Assembly (NCBI GenBank): GCA_903943975.1
Contig: CAJAQB010000013.1
Span: forward strand, 1 to 64,000
DNA length: 64,000 nucleotides
Direction: 5' to 3'
Origin: Synechococcus lacustris
Lineage (GTDB): Bacteria; Cyanobacteriota; Cyanobacteriia; PCC-6307; Cyanobiaceae
Shown: in pieces, positions 31,735 through 40,543 of the stretch
Layout: the number at the start of each line of letters is the position of its first letter
Numbering within the stretch: position 1 is the stretch's first letter
The notes under the pieces: model-generated
Databases searched by the model: none
Seen by the model: the letters and a program-made list of their open reading frames with translations, nothing else
Told to the model about the DNA's origin: nothing
Made by a program: the position numbers and the translations under genes

Positions 31735-32256
31735 TTAGAAGGAGTCAGTAAAAGTTTGGTCAGTTTGATTCAAGTCTGCAGGAGGAGTTGAATCAAGAAA
31801 TGGATTTAAATTTATTGGTTTACTTGTATCTTTTATTGTGGGCTTTTGGTCTAAAGTTTGGCTAGGCGTTGGCTTTGGGCTTGGCTTTATAGGTGCTATT
31901 TTTTGATTATTTGTATCAGTGCTATCAAATAATCCATCATTAATATTATCGCTAGATTTATTTTCACAGGAAAGTTGTACTTGAACTTGTCCTGTATCAA
32001 TAAAGCCAAAAGGCACGCATTCATATTTATTTTGTTTTCTGTCTTGGCATTCAACTGTTGCTCCAGGCATGCCTATGCAGCTAATAGGCTTTTTATTGTC
32101 ATCGCGGGTGCAGTTACCAGTGCCATCGCCATTGCTAATGCAGTATATCGAAAAGGAAGCATTGCCTGTGTCGGCTAATGCTGGTGAAATCAGAGAGTTT
32201 AGGAGGACTGAAAAGAGAGTTTGTATAAATAAATTTGATGTTCTTGTAATTGTCAC
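31735..32256 (-). CDS. Exported cysteine-containing protein, unknown
   Basis: 173 residues with a signal-like N terminus ending PALA. The first half has six or more cysteines (YCISNGDGTGNCTRDD, SCIGMPGATVECQDRK, YECVPFG, LSCEN), suggesting a small disulfide-bonded domain. The second half is a Pro/Thr/Lys linker (PIKPSPKPTPSQT) that could span a wall or glycan layer. Spacing to the next genes is 7-22 bases, so it is probably in one operon with 31311 and 32264. Function unknown. Confidence 0.65.
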   Translation of the reverse strand: MTITRTSNLFIQTLFSVLLNSLISPALADTGNASFSIYCISNGDGTGNCTRDDNKKPISCIGMPGATVECQDRKQNKYECVPFGFIDTGQVQVQLSCENKSSDNINDGLFDSTDTNNQKIAPIKPSPKPTPSQTLDQKPTIKDTSKPINLNPFLDSTPPADLNQTDQTFTDSF

Positions 32257-32263
32257 AATAATA

Positions 32264-32905
32264 TCAGAGGACCCTTATGGTTTTAGGCTTTAGTGAAGCT
32301 GGGGGTATATTTTGTGGTTCTACCACAGGAGGGGGAGGATTGTTATTGGTGTTATTTAAGCTGCTTTTTGTATCTTTTACACATGGCTTAAGCAAAGGAT
32401 ATTTTTGTGGATCTACCACAAGACCTTCTTTTTCCAATTGATAGCAAGTACGTAGCATAGACAGTTGCGAGGAAATCTCTCTGTCCTTGGCAATTGATAA
32501 GGCAAGTTGCTTGCAATAGTCAATTATTTGAGAGCCAAATGGCAGCACTAGCCCAGCATTAACAGCATAGTTAAGTGTTTTATTTCCAGTTACTTGAATT
32601 GGATCAAACGCATCTAGGGAGCTATTACCCCAGTTACCACCAATGTAAAGTGTAGGTGTTCTACAATAAATACCTGGAGCAAAACCTGTATCATTATTAA
32701 AAGTGTTGTTAGATTGATAATTAATATTTGTTCCTCCAGTTGTCACTGAGGAAGCAGAGGGAGCAGCAGAATTAGTTAGGCTTGATGAGTTATTGGTTTG
32801 CTGAGAGTAGCTTTTCGGGGAGAATCCAACTAAATAAAGCAAAAAAAGGATAACATAAATAGATATCATGCACAGGTTGTTAAATTTAGGAATTGCAATT
32901 AGCAT
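32264..32905 (-). CDS. Exported protein with structured C-terminal domain, unknown
   Basis: 213 residues. An N-terminal hydrophobic helix (ISIYVILFLLYLVGF) is a signal peptide or anchor. A Ser/Asn-rich stretch follows, then a conserved-looking domain (FAPGIYCRTPTLYIGGNW, LNYAVNAGLVLPFGSQIIDYCKQLA, LSMLRTCYQLEKEGL, KPCV) with four cysteines, and a Pro/Asn tail. Of the run, this is the member most likely to fold stably. It is 9 bases from the next gene upstream. No function is recognised. Confidence 0.65.
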   Translation of the reverse strand: MLIAIPKFNNLCMISIYVILFLLYLVGFSPKSYSQQTNNSSSLTNSAAPSASSVTTGGTNINYQSNNTFNNDTGFAPGIYCRTPTLYIGGNWGNSSLDAFDPIQVTGNKTLNYAVNAGLVLPFGSQIIDYCKQLALSIAKDREISSQLSMLRTCYQLEKEGLVVDPQKYPLLKPCVKDTKSSLNNTNNNPPPPVVEPQNIPPASLKPKTIRVL

Positions 32906-32914
32906 ATTTAGAGT

Positions 32915-33454
32915 TTAATATGCTTTCTCTAGATAATTTTGTATAGAATTTGCATTTTTTTCAATGGTAATTGTCATGGAGTGGGTTGCTGTTGCTGATG
33001 CTGTGCCACTGCTCGTAAGTGCTGGATTGGGATTGTCGATTGTTTTTAGTGCAGATCTAAAAAAGGTACCATCATCAATTAGAAAAAGATTTTCTCCTGT
33101 TAATCCTGATAAATTTACATTAGCGCCGTTGGGGGTGGCCGTAAAAACAACAGAAGAATTACCAGATGCATCTCCAGATTTATTTGTAAGCTTGCTGCCA
33201 GATTTTAATTTTAAAACTGCTTCAGTATCTGCAAGCATATTGCCATTTACTTGGGCTGATGTAGATGTTCCATAGGTAGATTGAATGCGGTAGGAAAATA
33301 CCGTTTGTGTGCTAGAACCCTTTGTAATTTCTCTCATTCCTGGGGCAGTCTGTGCATAAATTTTATTGCCAAAGGATAAAACAACTAAGCCTAAGGGAGC
33401 AATTAAAAAGAATAATTGTTGCGAGGAAGATTTTAGCATTTTAATAAATTTCAT
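32915..33454 (-). CDS. Exported Ser/Thr-rich protein with C-terminal aromatic motif
   Basis: 179 residues. Signal peptide FFLIAPLGLVVLSFGNKIYAQ. The mature chain is rich in Ser, Thr, Gly and Asn (GSSTQTVFSYRIQSTYGTS, SGKSG-like patches) and predicted beta. It ends NSIQNYLEKAY. The proteins at 33457 and 35088 end NFTSIFSQAF and KFSSVYIQSY, a shared pattern with an aromatic last residue. It starts 2 bases after the gene at 33457. Possibly a surface fibre or matrix subunit; this is inference. Confidence 0.65.
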   Translation of the reverse strand: MKFIKMLKSSSQQLFFLIAPLGLVVLSFGNKIYAQTAPGMREITKGSSTQTVFSYRIQSTYGTSTSAQVNGNMLADTEAVLKLKSGSKLTNKSGDASGNSSVVFTATPNGANVNLSGLTGENLFLIDDGTFFRSALKTIDNPNPALTSSGTASATATHSMTITIEKNANSIQNYLEKAY

Positions 33455-33456
33455 AT

Positions 33457-34074
33457 TTAAAATGCTTGGGAGAAAATACTGGTGAAGTTTGAGGTGTTGA
33501 TGTCAACATTTGTATTGCTATTCACCATTGCATTGCCAGCTGCGCTGGAGGTTTGATTGCCTGTTTTTAGCTGAGCACCATTTTGACCATTGGTGCCATA
33601 GCTTGAGTGCAGGGTAGTTGTTTGAGAAGAGAAGCCTGTACGAGCACTATCCAGTGTTAGGTCTAATTTGCCTTGTACACCGCTGAGTTCTGCCTTGCCA
33701 GATGATGATGTATTTGCATTATTTTGAGTTTTAAGATTTTCAATATTAGCGGAGGTGACACTTGGTATTGCGCCTGTGCCAATCGAAAGATTTAGGGTTG
33801 CTCCACCTGCAGGAGCCAAAGAACTTGATGAACTGGCGGAGGTACCTTCAGTTGCATTTAAAGTAACATTGCTGCCAAAGCTTGTTGCACTACCGAAGCT
33901 TAGTGAAGATCTTGTGCCATTTTGTATTGACATATTTATGGTTTCCCCTTTTGTGGGCTTGGGAAGATCGGGAAGGGTTTGGGCGACGGAGGCTGTGCCG
34001 AGGGCGAGGCTTGAAGCCAAGGCTGCAAAAAAGTAGAACCTCACTTTTGGGGCCTTTAAATTTCTCATATTCAC
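33457..34074 (-). CDS. Exported Ser/Asn-rich protein with C-terminal aromatic motif
   Basis: 205 residues. Signal peptide with FFAALASSLALGTASVAQ. The mature chain is low complexity (SSLSFGSATSFGSNVTLN, SASSSSSLAPAGG, LHSSYGTNGQNGAQLK) and ends NFTSIFSQAF. The gene downstream, 2 bases away, is similar in composition and ending. A terminal Phe with alternating hydrophobics resembles an outer-membrane beta-signal, but the protein lacks obvious barrel strands. Function unknown. Confidence 0.65.
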   Translation of the reverse strand: MNMRNLKAPKVRFYFFAALASSLALGTASVAQTLPDLPKPTKGETINMSIQNGTRSSLSFGSATSFGSNVTLNATEGTSASSSSSLAPAGGATLNLSIGTGAIPSVTSANIENLKTQNNANTSSSGKAELSGVQGKLDLTLDSARTGFSSQTTTLHSSYGTNGQNGAQLKTGNQTSSAAGNAMVNSNTNVDINTSNFTSIFSQAF

Positions 34075-34234
34075 TTTAGCATTTGTCCCTTTGATTTTGG
34101 AAGCGGGACTGGCTAGATTCTAATTAGCATAGCTTATCTCTTTCTTTGGGCAGGGTTTGCCTGCTGCAGGGAGCTTCGTAAACAAGGGCGCTCTAGTGCT
34201 TTTCTTTGGCGAAGGGGGCTGGGGCTTGGTTCGC

Positions 34235-34930
34235 CTAGCGGCAGAGTTTTGCTAGCCATTCAGCGGCATCAACGATGCCTAGGTCTTTGCTTTTACTCCA
34301 ATCATCACAGGCACCTTTCTTGTCTCCGATCAAGTGCTTTGTTAACCCTCTATTGCGAAAAGCATCCGCATAGTTGGGATCAATCTGGATTACTCGATCG
34401 AAGTCAGTGATGGCAAGCAACGGTTTATTTAGTCCGCCATAGGTGACCCCACGATTTATAAGTGCTGCTAAATTTTTGGGATCAATAATGAGGGCTTGGT
34501 CAAGATCGCTTAAAGCGCCATCTATATCTTTCAGGGCTCCTTTAACAAGGCCTCTATTGATGAATGCATTGGTATATTTTGGATTAAGAAAAATTGCAAT
34601 GGAATAGTTGGAAAGAGATTCGGTATTGCGGCGCAAATCTTGTAGGGCTCTGCCTTTCAGAAAAAAGTATTGGCTGTCGGTGTTTGATTGGCTTGAATTT
34701 TTGTTTAATAAATCAAGTGCTTCTTGGCTCTTGCCTGCCTTTAGATTTTCGCGGGCTTGATTTTTTATAGTTAGAGGTGTTGCGAGTGCCGAGGAGGGGG
34801 CTGGCAGGTTGGTTAATCCAAACCCTATTGCCAAGATAGTAATCACATTAAAATTTAAGATAATGCTATTGCCCATATGGCTTAATCTGCTCATTTTGGC
34901 TGCATGGCTATTATTTTTTGCTAATGTCAT
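34235..34930 (-). CDS. Exported TPR-repeat protein
   Basis: 231 residues. The N-terminal hydrophobic segment (LNFNVITILAIGFGLTNL, then SSALA) predicts export. About five tetratricopeptide repeats follow (ALDLLNKN, SLSNYSIAIFLNPKYTNAFINRGLVKG, ALSDLDQALIIDPKNLAALINRGVTYG, AITDFDRVIQIDPNYADAFRNRGLTKH). TPRs bind partner proteins. Lying between exported low-complexity proteins, it may assist their assembly. It ends CDDWSKSKDLGI..WLAKLC. Internal ATGs (codons 13 and 19) are alternative starts. Confidence 0.75.
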   Translation of the reverse strand: MTLAKNNSHAAKMSRLSHMGNSIILNFNVITILAIGFGLTNLPAPSSALATPLTIKNQARENLKAGKSQEALDLLNKNSSQSNTDSQYFFLKGRALQDLRRNTESLSNYSIAIFLNPKYTNAFINRGLVKGALKDIDGALSDLDQALIIDPKNLAALINRGVTYGGLNKPLLAITDFDRVIQIDPNYADAFRNRGLTKHLIGDKKGACDDWSKSKDLGIVDAAEWLAKLCR

Positions 34931-35033
34931 CTTTGGAGCCTTTTGGTTGCTGTTATTTTGTAATTAAAATCGCAGCTGAGTAGGAGTCCATGTTGCATGC
35001 GCAAGGCTTCTTAGTTCTCTTTGGTATATTAGG

Positions 35034-35067
35034 TACAAAAAAAGCCGCTTGAAAATCAAGCGGCTTT
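35034..35067 (-). terminator. Rho-independent terminator
   Basis: AAAGCCGCTTGA/TCAAGCGGCTTT with a 3-base loop; on the minus strand the stem is followed by a run of seven T. It lies just after the gene at 35088-36083 and separates it from the TPR gene. Confidence 0.9.
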
Positions 35068-35087
35068 GGATTGGTGATAGAACAGAT

Positions 35088-36083
35088 TTAGTAAGATTGA
35101 ATATAAACGCTTGAGAACTTGGTTGCAGCTGCATCGGCTGATGCGGTGCTGCTTACGTTTGCTCCGGCTGATCCGGAGGCAGTACCAGATGTGCCTACTG
35201 CGGGAGTGCCAGCTCTTCCGGTAATTGTGCTACTAAACACTGAATTGGCTTGAGCATTGACGCTGGCTGCGTTACCGATTCCGCTAACTGTGACCTGGTT
35301 TTGTGAGTTATCTCCAGCTGGTGTTGTGGTGGTTGAACTACTAGCTACAAATGACCCAGAAATTACGCCGTTAGCAGCTTGGGATGCACTTGCTGATGAG
35401 GAATATTCAGATTTTGCACTACCGTAAGCACTATTATAAGATGAATCAATTTGACCTCCAGAAGTTGTGTTTGTTTTTGCTTGATCATAGCTCTGGGTTG
35501 CCATGCCAGAATGCCACCATGAATACCTTGAACTGGCGGACGAATCTACTGCGATCTCACTCTTAGCTTTTTCATAATAAGAGCTGGCACTTTTACCAAC
35601 ACTTGTGTCTGCGTAGCTTGACGCAGAAGATTCTCTAGCTGATGCAGTCTCGCTAACTCCAGATGTGCCGATTGTTTGACGTAAATTAGATGAACCAATG
35701 CCAAGGGTGGCAGTACTATTGGTCATGTAATCGCTCGTAGATGATGACGAAGCATTCACGCTGATATTTGTGCTTGTACCAACTGCGAAGCGTTGCTGGT
35801 CCCCCTCACTCAAACTAGCTTGAAATGTACCTACCTTTCCACCTCCGCCCGTTGTTATTACGGTTGTTCCACCGGTTGAAATTCCATTTGCATCAATAGT
35901 GGCACCCTCAACTCTTGTGCCACCAACATTTGAAAGGGCTGAGAATCCAGTAGCTGCACCTGAACCGGCTGGGCCAAAAGCTGATTGTTGTAGGCCAGCG
36001 CTGACTTGAGCTGAGGCAGGAGACACAAGCCCGCATGCCAGCCCTAGGGCAGCAGCAGCCTTGATGAAAGCTGATTTGTTCAT
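35088..36083 (-). CDS. Large exported Ser/Ala-rich protein with C-terminal aromatic motif
   Basis: 331 residues from ATG 36083, which begins a clear signal peptide (MNKSAFIKAAAALGLACG..PASAQ); ten codons of open frame upstream lack support. The mature chain is very rich in Ser, Ala, Thr and Gly (SVNASSSSTSDY, SASSRYSWWHSG, YSSSASASQAANG) with periodic Tyr. It ends KFSSVYIQSY, the same ending pattern as the proteins at 32915 and 33457. Followed by a strong terminator, so it is a separate transcript. The composition suggests an extracellular fibre or matrix protein; no homologue is recognised. Confidence 0.7.
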   Translation of the reverse strand: MNKSAFIKAAAALGLACGLVSPASAQVSAGLQQSAFGPAGSGAATGFSALSNVGGTRVEGATIDANGISTGGTTVITTGGGGKVGTFQASLSEGDQQRFAVGTSTNISVNASSSSTSDYMTNSTATLGIGSSNLRQTIGTSGVSETASARESSASSYADTSVGKSASSYYEKAKSEIAVDSSASSRYSWWHSGMATQSYDQAKTNTTSGGQIDSSYNSAYGSAKSEYSSSASASQAANGVISGSFVASSSTTTTPAGDNSQNQVTVSGIGNAASVNAQANSVFSSTITGRAGTPAVGTSGTASGSAGANVSSTASADAAATKFSSVYIQSY

Positions 36084-36253
36084 GGTGCTCTGGATAGAAC
36101 TTTGGATTGGCAATGCGGGTAACCACCGGGAATTTGCCCAGTAAGCCAGCCGATGCAGTCAAGTTATTGATCCAGAAAGCCAGGGTCAACCCATTGGGCT
36201 TGCGTTATTTGCAAGCTGGTATGTAAATTTGCATACAAGCCTAAATCGGTGGC

Positions 36254-36346
36254 ATGCGATTTTTGCATAAATCCATTATTGCTCTGCGCTTTGCCCCGCT
36301 TTTGCTGCTACTTTTAATGGTGGGGGGGGGGGTTCAGCGGTGGTAA
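36254..36346 (+). CDS. Short hydrophobic leader ORF containing an 11-G tract
   Basis: 30 codons, MRFLHKSIIALRFAPLLLLLLM then Val, three Gly, VQRW and TAA. The stop overlaps the ATG of the LysR-like gene (TAATG, 36344-36348). Eleven consecutive G (36322-36332) lie inside it. With one more G the leader would read straight into the regulator's frame; with one fewer it would run into a third frame. The ORF may be a translated leader whose coupling depends on the tract length. Its expression is unproven. Confidence 0.35.
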   Translation: MRFLHKSIIALRFAPLLLLLLMVGGGVQRW

Positions 36347-37200
36347 TGCTAGAGCAGCTGGAGGCGCTGGATCTAGTTCAATGGCTTCGCTCAGGCGCTG
36401 CTGCTGCACGGATTTCCTACTGTGATGAGAGCTCCATAACTCGCCGCACTAGGGCCTGCCTTAAGGCCCTAGGGCTTCAGTTATCCCGTGGTTCTGAATT
36501 TGGGTTGGTGGGAGATGCCACCCTTTTGGTGTTGCAGAGGCTTGTTCACCAGCAGGCTCGCTTTTTAGGTCACCGTTCGCTGCGGCTGGATGCAACCCAC
36601 TACATAAGGCAGCAGCTTTGTGCGCCGCCTGTGCCCGGTTGGGTCCTAGGTCCCTGCGACCACCGGGGCAATGGAGCAATGCTCGGATTACTTCAAGGCA
36701 GGGTGATTGATGCTTTGATAACCAGTGACTTGAAGGGTTTACCTTCATCCCCTGAGTTAACAGTAATATCTCTTTGGGATTGGCCCGGGGAGCTGGTGGT
36801 TAGCAGCTGCCATCCACTGGCCGGTGAGCGAGGCCTCAGCCGTGGGGATATTGATATGTTTCCAATGCTGACCCTGCCCGATGATCTTTATCCAGAGCTG
36901 GCGAGCGCTATTCATGCCATGGGATTTGGTGGCACTAGTCTGCTAAATCGCTATGACGTGGGCCCATGGGATCGCATAACAGAAGATGCTGTAAGTATTT
37001 CCTATGGTAGTTGTATATCGCTAGCTGCGGATAACAACCTCAGCCCCCTTGACTGGAAGCATGACTTCATTGGTGGTGAAGCTCTGATCCTGTTAAGCGA
37101 GTGGCTTGATAATCCGGCAATTGGCTTGCTACTCGAGGACCTGCGATCTAGGCAAAAAACACTGCAGAAGCAATTGCCCCAGTTAGTTGGCCATCTCTGA
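36346..37200 (+). CDS. Divergent LysR-type regulator-like protein
   Basis: 284 residues from ATG 36346. LDLVQWLRSGAAAARISYCDESSITRRTRACLKALGLQL has the spacing of a LysR helix-turn-helix. The rest resembles the two-lobed effector domain (GAMLGLLQGRVIDALITSDL, VVSSCHPLAGERGLSR). Identity to typical LysR proteins is low, so the target is unknown. It sits beside the exported-protein block and behind a poly-G tract, which could make its translation phase-variable. Confidence 0.65.
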   Translation: MLEQLEALDLVQWLRSGAAAARISYCDESSITRRTRACLKALGLQLSRGSEFGLVGDATLLVLQRLVHQQARFLGHRSLRLDATHYIRQQLCAPPVPGWVLGPCDHRGNGAMLGLLQGRVIDALITSDLKGLPSSPELTVISLWDWPGELVVSSCHPLAGERGLSRGDIDMFPMLTLPDDLYPELASAIHAMGFGGTSLLNRYDVGPWDRITEDAVSISYGSCISLAADNNLSPLDWKHDFIGGEALILLSEWLDNPAIGLLLEDLRSRQKTLQKQLPQLVGHL

Positions 37201-37245
37201 ACTGATCAATCAAACTGCTGCCAGCAACTCCCTGGACCCCTGGGG

Positions 37246-37326
37246 ATGGCCCGGGACCAGTTGGTGGCACCTGAGACCATCGATTCCGTTAATCCCCTGA
37301 TCGCCGAGCTGTTTGAGCAGGGTTGA
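37246..37326 (+). pseudogene. C-terminal remnant of a VapB/Phd-type antitoxin
   Basis: 26 codons (MARDQLVAPETIDSVNPLIAELFEQG) whose TGA overlaps the vapC start (TGATG). Placement and overlap are those of an antitoxin before a PIN toxin, but the DNA-binding N terminus is absent. It could also be an unrelated short coupling ORF. Confidence 0.35.
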
Positions 37327-37718
37327 TGCGACTGCTGCTTGACACCCACACCGCTCTCTGGGCGATCAGCGATGACCCCAGGCTGGGCGCCCACAGCCGT
37401 GATCTGATCACGACAGCGGCCAGTGGCGTGCTGCTCAGCCACGTGTCGATCTGGGAGATCGCCATCAAGCACGCTCTTACCCGTTCAGACATGCCGCTTT
37501 CCGCAGCCCAGGCCATTCAGTGGGCCGAGGATTGTGGGTTTGATTTGCTGCCCCTAGAGCTTCCCCATCTGCTCACTTTGGAACAGCTGCCTCTGCACCA
37601 CCGCGATCCCTTTGATCGCTTGCTAGTGGCCCAGTCGATCCGCGAATCGCTCACGCTGCTCAGTGCCGATGGCGCCTTTGTTGCCTATGGCTGTCCCTTG
37701 TGGGATGCACGCCACTGA
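37326..37718 (+). CDS. VapC-like PIN-domain toxin
   Basis: 130 residues, start ATG 37326 with TGATG overlap. PIN-domain acidic residues are present: LLDTHTALW (D6), SIWEIAIK (E), HRDPFDRLLVAQS (D) and LSADGAF (D). Family members cut tRNA or rRNA. With only an antitoxin fragment upstream it may be orphaned or silenced. It lies among remnants of defence genes (hsdR) in this block. Confidence 0.85.
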   Translation: MRLLLDTHTALWAISDDPRLGAHSRDLITTAASGVLLSHVSIWEIAIKHALTRSDMPLSAAQAIQWAEDCGFDLLPLELPHLLTLEQLPLHHRDPFDRLLVAQSIRESLTLLSADGAFVAYGCPLWDARH

Positions 37719-37739
37719 GGAAGGCGTCAGAATTACCCA

Positions 37740-38015
37740 ATGACTGCATTGGCCCGCTCCTCTAGTTATCACTACGTGGTGGATGAGCCGCTGCTAAGCA
37801 CGATTGCGGCGGAGATCCAGACGGCCATCGAGAAGACTCAGATGCTGCGCGACCAAGGCGCCGTCGTTGAGCCCTTCCTTGGTCTCAGCCGCTTCACCCT
37901 CTTTGCCGTGTTGTGGAGATACGACGACGAACCGGAGCAGGAGGATCTTGATCGCGCCGCCTGGAACCAGCTCGGCGCTGATCTGCTTGAGCAGGTGGCC
38001 TCACTGATCCCATGA
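37740..38015 (+). CDS. Small hypothetical protein before the hsdR remnant
   Basis: 91 residues, acidic, no known motif. Its stop overlaps the hsdR start (ATGA, 38012-38015), so it was once cotranslated with hsdR. Helical with EIQTAIEKTQMLRDQG and EDLDRAAWNQLGADLLEQV. Not recognised; an accessory of the type I system is possible. Confidence 0.6.
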   Translation: MTALARSSSYHYVVDEPLLSTIAAEIQTAIEKTQMLRDQGAVVEPFLGLSRFTLFAVLWRYDDEPEQEDLDRAAWNQLGADLLEQVASLIP

Positions 38016-38948
38016 ACGAGGCCGAAACCCGCGCCGAACTGATCGATCCGCTCTTGGTGGCGGCCGGTTGGGGGGTGGTGGAGGACAGCCGTATTCGCCG
38101 CGAATTCAAGATCACCGAAGGCCGCCTGGAAGGTGCTGGTCGCCGCGGTAAAACCCTCACTGCCGATTACGTGCTCACCTACCGCAACACCAAGCTGGCG
38201 GTGCTGGAAGCTAAGGCCGATACCGCCCCGCTCAGCGAAGGCGTGGGCCAGGCCAAGGATTATGCCGAGAAGCTGCAAATCCGCTTCGCCTACTCCAGCA
38301 ATGGCAAGGGCGTCTACGCCATCGACATGACCAGCGGCGAGGAGGGGGAGGCCGCTGGTTTCCCCAGCCCCCAGGAGCTGTGGGATCGCACCTTCGCCGA
38401 AGAGAACGCCTGGCGCGATCGCTTTCCAGATCATCTGGAAGCTGTTCCAGGCCCGCTGGAACCTTTCCGGCCAACCCAGGCGCCGGCCCCGTCTTCTGTT
38501 TCTTGCCGATCGCAACAACCTCGCCGATCAGGCCTTTAACGACTTCACCGCTTTTGCCGCCTTTGAAGACAACGCCCTGGCGCGGATCGCTCCCGATGAC
38601 CTGCGCAAAAAAGGCCGGGTGCCCACCAACGCCAGCGTCTTCCTCACCATCTTTCAAACCTTCATGAGCGGGTCGGATGTGGATGGAATGCCCTCCCCCT
38701 GGTTTGGCCAGTACCCAGTCACCAGCAAGCAGGAGCTGTTCCTTAACTTCGTGCTGCAGCACTATGTGAGCACGGGGGTGCAGGAACTGGCCATCGAGAA
38801 GCTCACCCCTCTGCTGCAGCTCCGCTACCAGAACTCGATCGCTGATGCCGTTACCGATCTGGGCCCGCCGGCAGAGATAGGCAAGGTGTTTGCAGGGTTT
38901 CAGAAGTATCTCTACGAGCCGCAGGGAGGAGCCAGGGTATTCCCCTAG
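38012..38948 (+). pseudogene. hsdR: Type I restriction subunit HsdR, internally deleted and frameshifted
   Basis: The N-terminal nuclease domain is intact (ELIDPLLVAAGWGV, ADYVLTYRNTKLAVLEAKAD with D-x-EAK). After NAWRDR the frame shifts, and the text resumes AFQIIWKLFQARWNLSGQ, LLFLADRNNLADQAF and VPTNASVFLTIFQTFMSG: about 45 residues holding the Walker A motif are gone. A second jump, GQYP to VTSKQELFLNFVLQHYV, removes the DEAH helicase core and leaves only the C-terminal tail. No hsdM or hsdS is in the window. It cannot translocate DNA. The first junction contains HIP1 (GCGATCGC, 38415-38422). Confidence 0.85.
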
Positions 38949-40543
38949 ATGTAATTGCCCTGCGCCGCGTGCCGCTTGTTGTTGACAATGACGGAGGCAA
39001 AATATAAGCAAGATGTGATCATTAGCGATCCCAGGCATAGCCAGCCCAGCACGTGAAATCCTGCAATGGCAGCCTCTAGGTTTGGCAAGGCTGATTTATG
39101 TAAAAAAGATTTAAGATGATAACTTGATAGCCCAAAGCCATGCTGAAGCACGAATGATCTGCGGCCCTGAGTTATAAGCTCGGCGATAAAGGTGGTTTCG
39201 GAATTGCCAAGTGGCAGTGGTGATAATTTGTCAAATAGGTGATTTTGGAATGTGTCAAAGACGACCCTGGAGGAAAGTGCCGCACCAATGCATCCGGCAA
39301 TCGTATTTAAAATCATGCTAGAGGCCTCAAAATTGGCCAGCAAATTATTTGGTACAAAGTTTATTACAGATGTCGTGATCCCATTGTCAATTATGGTGTC
39401 AAATAGAACGTAGACTGCGATGGCCATGGATATACAGAATACCGTAGTATTCATGTTGATGCGTGTATATAGCAGGGCTATAATTAGACAGCCTGAGATG
39501 CCAAAAAAGATAATTTTCTTGACTCCAACCCTAAGGCTAAGTAAGCTAAAGAGGCTGGCTCCTGCAAGTCCAGCTAAATTTGAGGGTGTCAACCATACAG
39601 CTATTTCAGATAATTGGAGTGAATATCGCAGCGCTAGAAATCTTTCGGATAAATAATTCCAATCAACGAAGTTATTCGCTGCCAGCGCAGTGAGACCCAA
39701 TAAAATAACTGGATTTGCAATAAATCCCATTTGGCGCTTGAAATATAAGGAGTTTTTTGCGAATGAAATTGTTAGTGCAATCAGAATTGCATTGCAGGCC
39801 AGGATCAAGGGGAATGTGGTTGGTATTAGCGCATTAATAAGTGGCAAAGATGCCACTAGGCTAAAGCATAGCCCGGCTAGAATTAGTAAAATATAGTCAA
39901 CGTCATTGGCTGTTCTTTCGGCTTTATCGCGGTACAGGCTGAGCAGAAATATTGCCAATATCGTAAATATAATCCAAACAACACTTATTGCTTGGCGACT
40001 GTTGGAGATGTCGGCCAAAACCATGCTGCTGATTAGGGGCGATGTGACATAGCCGAGATTGCCAGAAAATGACCAAATGCCCACAAGCATGGCAATTGAT
40101 TTCGGCGTTAATTTGAAATTTCCTATTAGGTTATATCCAGCTATTGTTGAGATAGAACCCGCAAAGCCCAGTAGGGCTAGGCCGGGCATCAGCATTGCAC
40201 TGCTTTTGCTGAAATAGATGACAAGTGCCGCGATTCCATTCAGGGCAAGTCCAATTGTGAGGATTCTCTTGGTGCCATAGGCGCTACACAGGTTTCCTGC
40301 CAATAGAGCAACAGAAATGCCGGCTGCCCAGGGGATGGATTTGATTAATATAACGCGCTCAGTTGTTAAATTAAATGAGGATCTTATGTCTTGCAGTAAA
40401 TATGGCGTTGAGTCGGAGATGAATGTACACAGGTAGCGCACCACAAAAAGCAACGAGAGAGCAAGGATGAACTCTGAATGCCCTGATGCGTAACTCAGTA
40501 TTCGAGTGATTTGTTGTTTTGATTTGTTCATTGGGGCCGGCAT
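38945..40543 (-). CDS. MFS transporter
   Basis: 532 residues with about 14 hydrophobic segments. The N-terminal half has the MFS pattern (YLLQDIRSSFNLT, GNLCSAYGTKRILTIGLALNG). A central and C-terminal set of helices follows, as in the 14-helix DHA2 drug:H+ antiporters, and the end is basic. Substrate unknown. ATG 40543 overlaps the upstream stop (TAATG), so it is coupled to the gene at 40543-41082. It is much AT-richer than that gene, suggesting later acquisition. Confidence 0.8.
   Translation of the reverse strand: MPAPMNKSKQQITRILSYASGHSEFILALSLLFVVRYLCTFISDSTPYLLQDIRSSFNLTTERVILIKSIPWAAGISVALLAGNLCSAYGTKRILTIGLALNGIAALVIYFSKSSAMLMPGLALLGFAGSISTIAGYNLIGNFKLTPKSIAMLVGIWSFSGNLGYVTSPLISSMVLADISNSRQAISVVWIIFTILAIFLLSLYRDKAERTANDVDYILLILAGLCFSLVASLPLINALIPTTFPLILACNAILIALTISFAKNSLYFKRQMGFIANPVILLGLTALAANNFVDWNYLSERFLALRYSLQLSEIAVWLTPSNLAGLAGASLFSLLSLRVGVKKIIFFGISGCLIIALLYTRINMNTTVFCISMAIAVYVLFDTIIDNGITTSVINFVPNNLLANFEASSMILNTIAGCIGAALSSRVVFDTFQNHLFDKLSPLPLGNSETTFIAELITQGRRSFVLQHGFGLSSYHLKSFLHKSALPNLEAAIAGFHVLGWLCLGSLMITSCLYFASVIVNNKRHAAQGNYI

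Noticed and set aside
30471-36200. Possible prophage origin for the AT-rich block.
   Set aside because: No capsid, tail, terminase, integrase or lysis gene was seen, and the proteins are exported.
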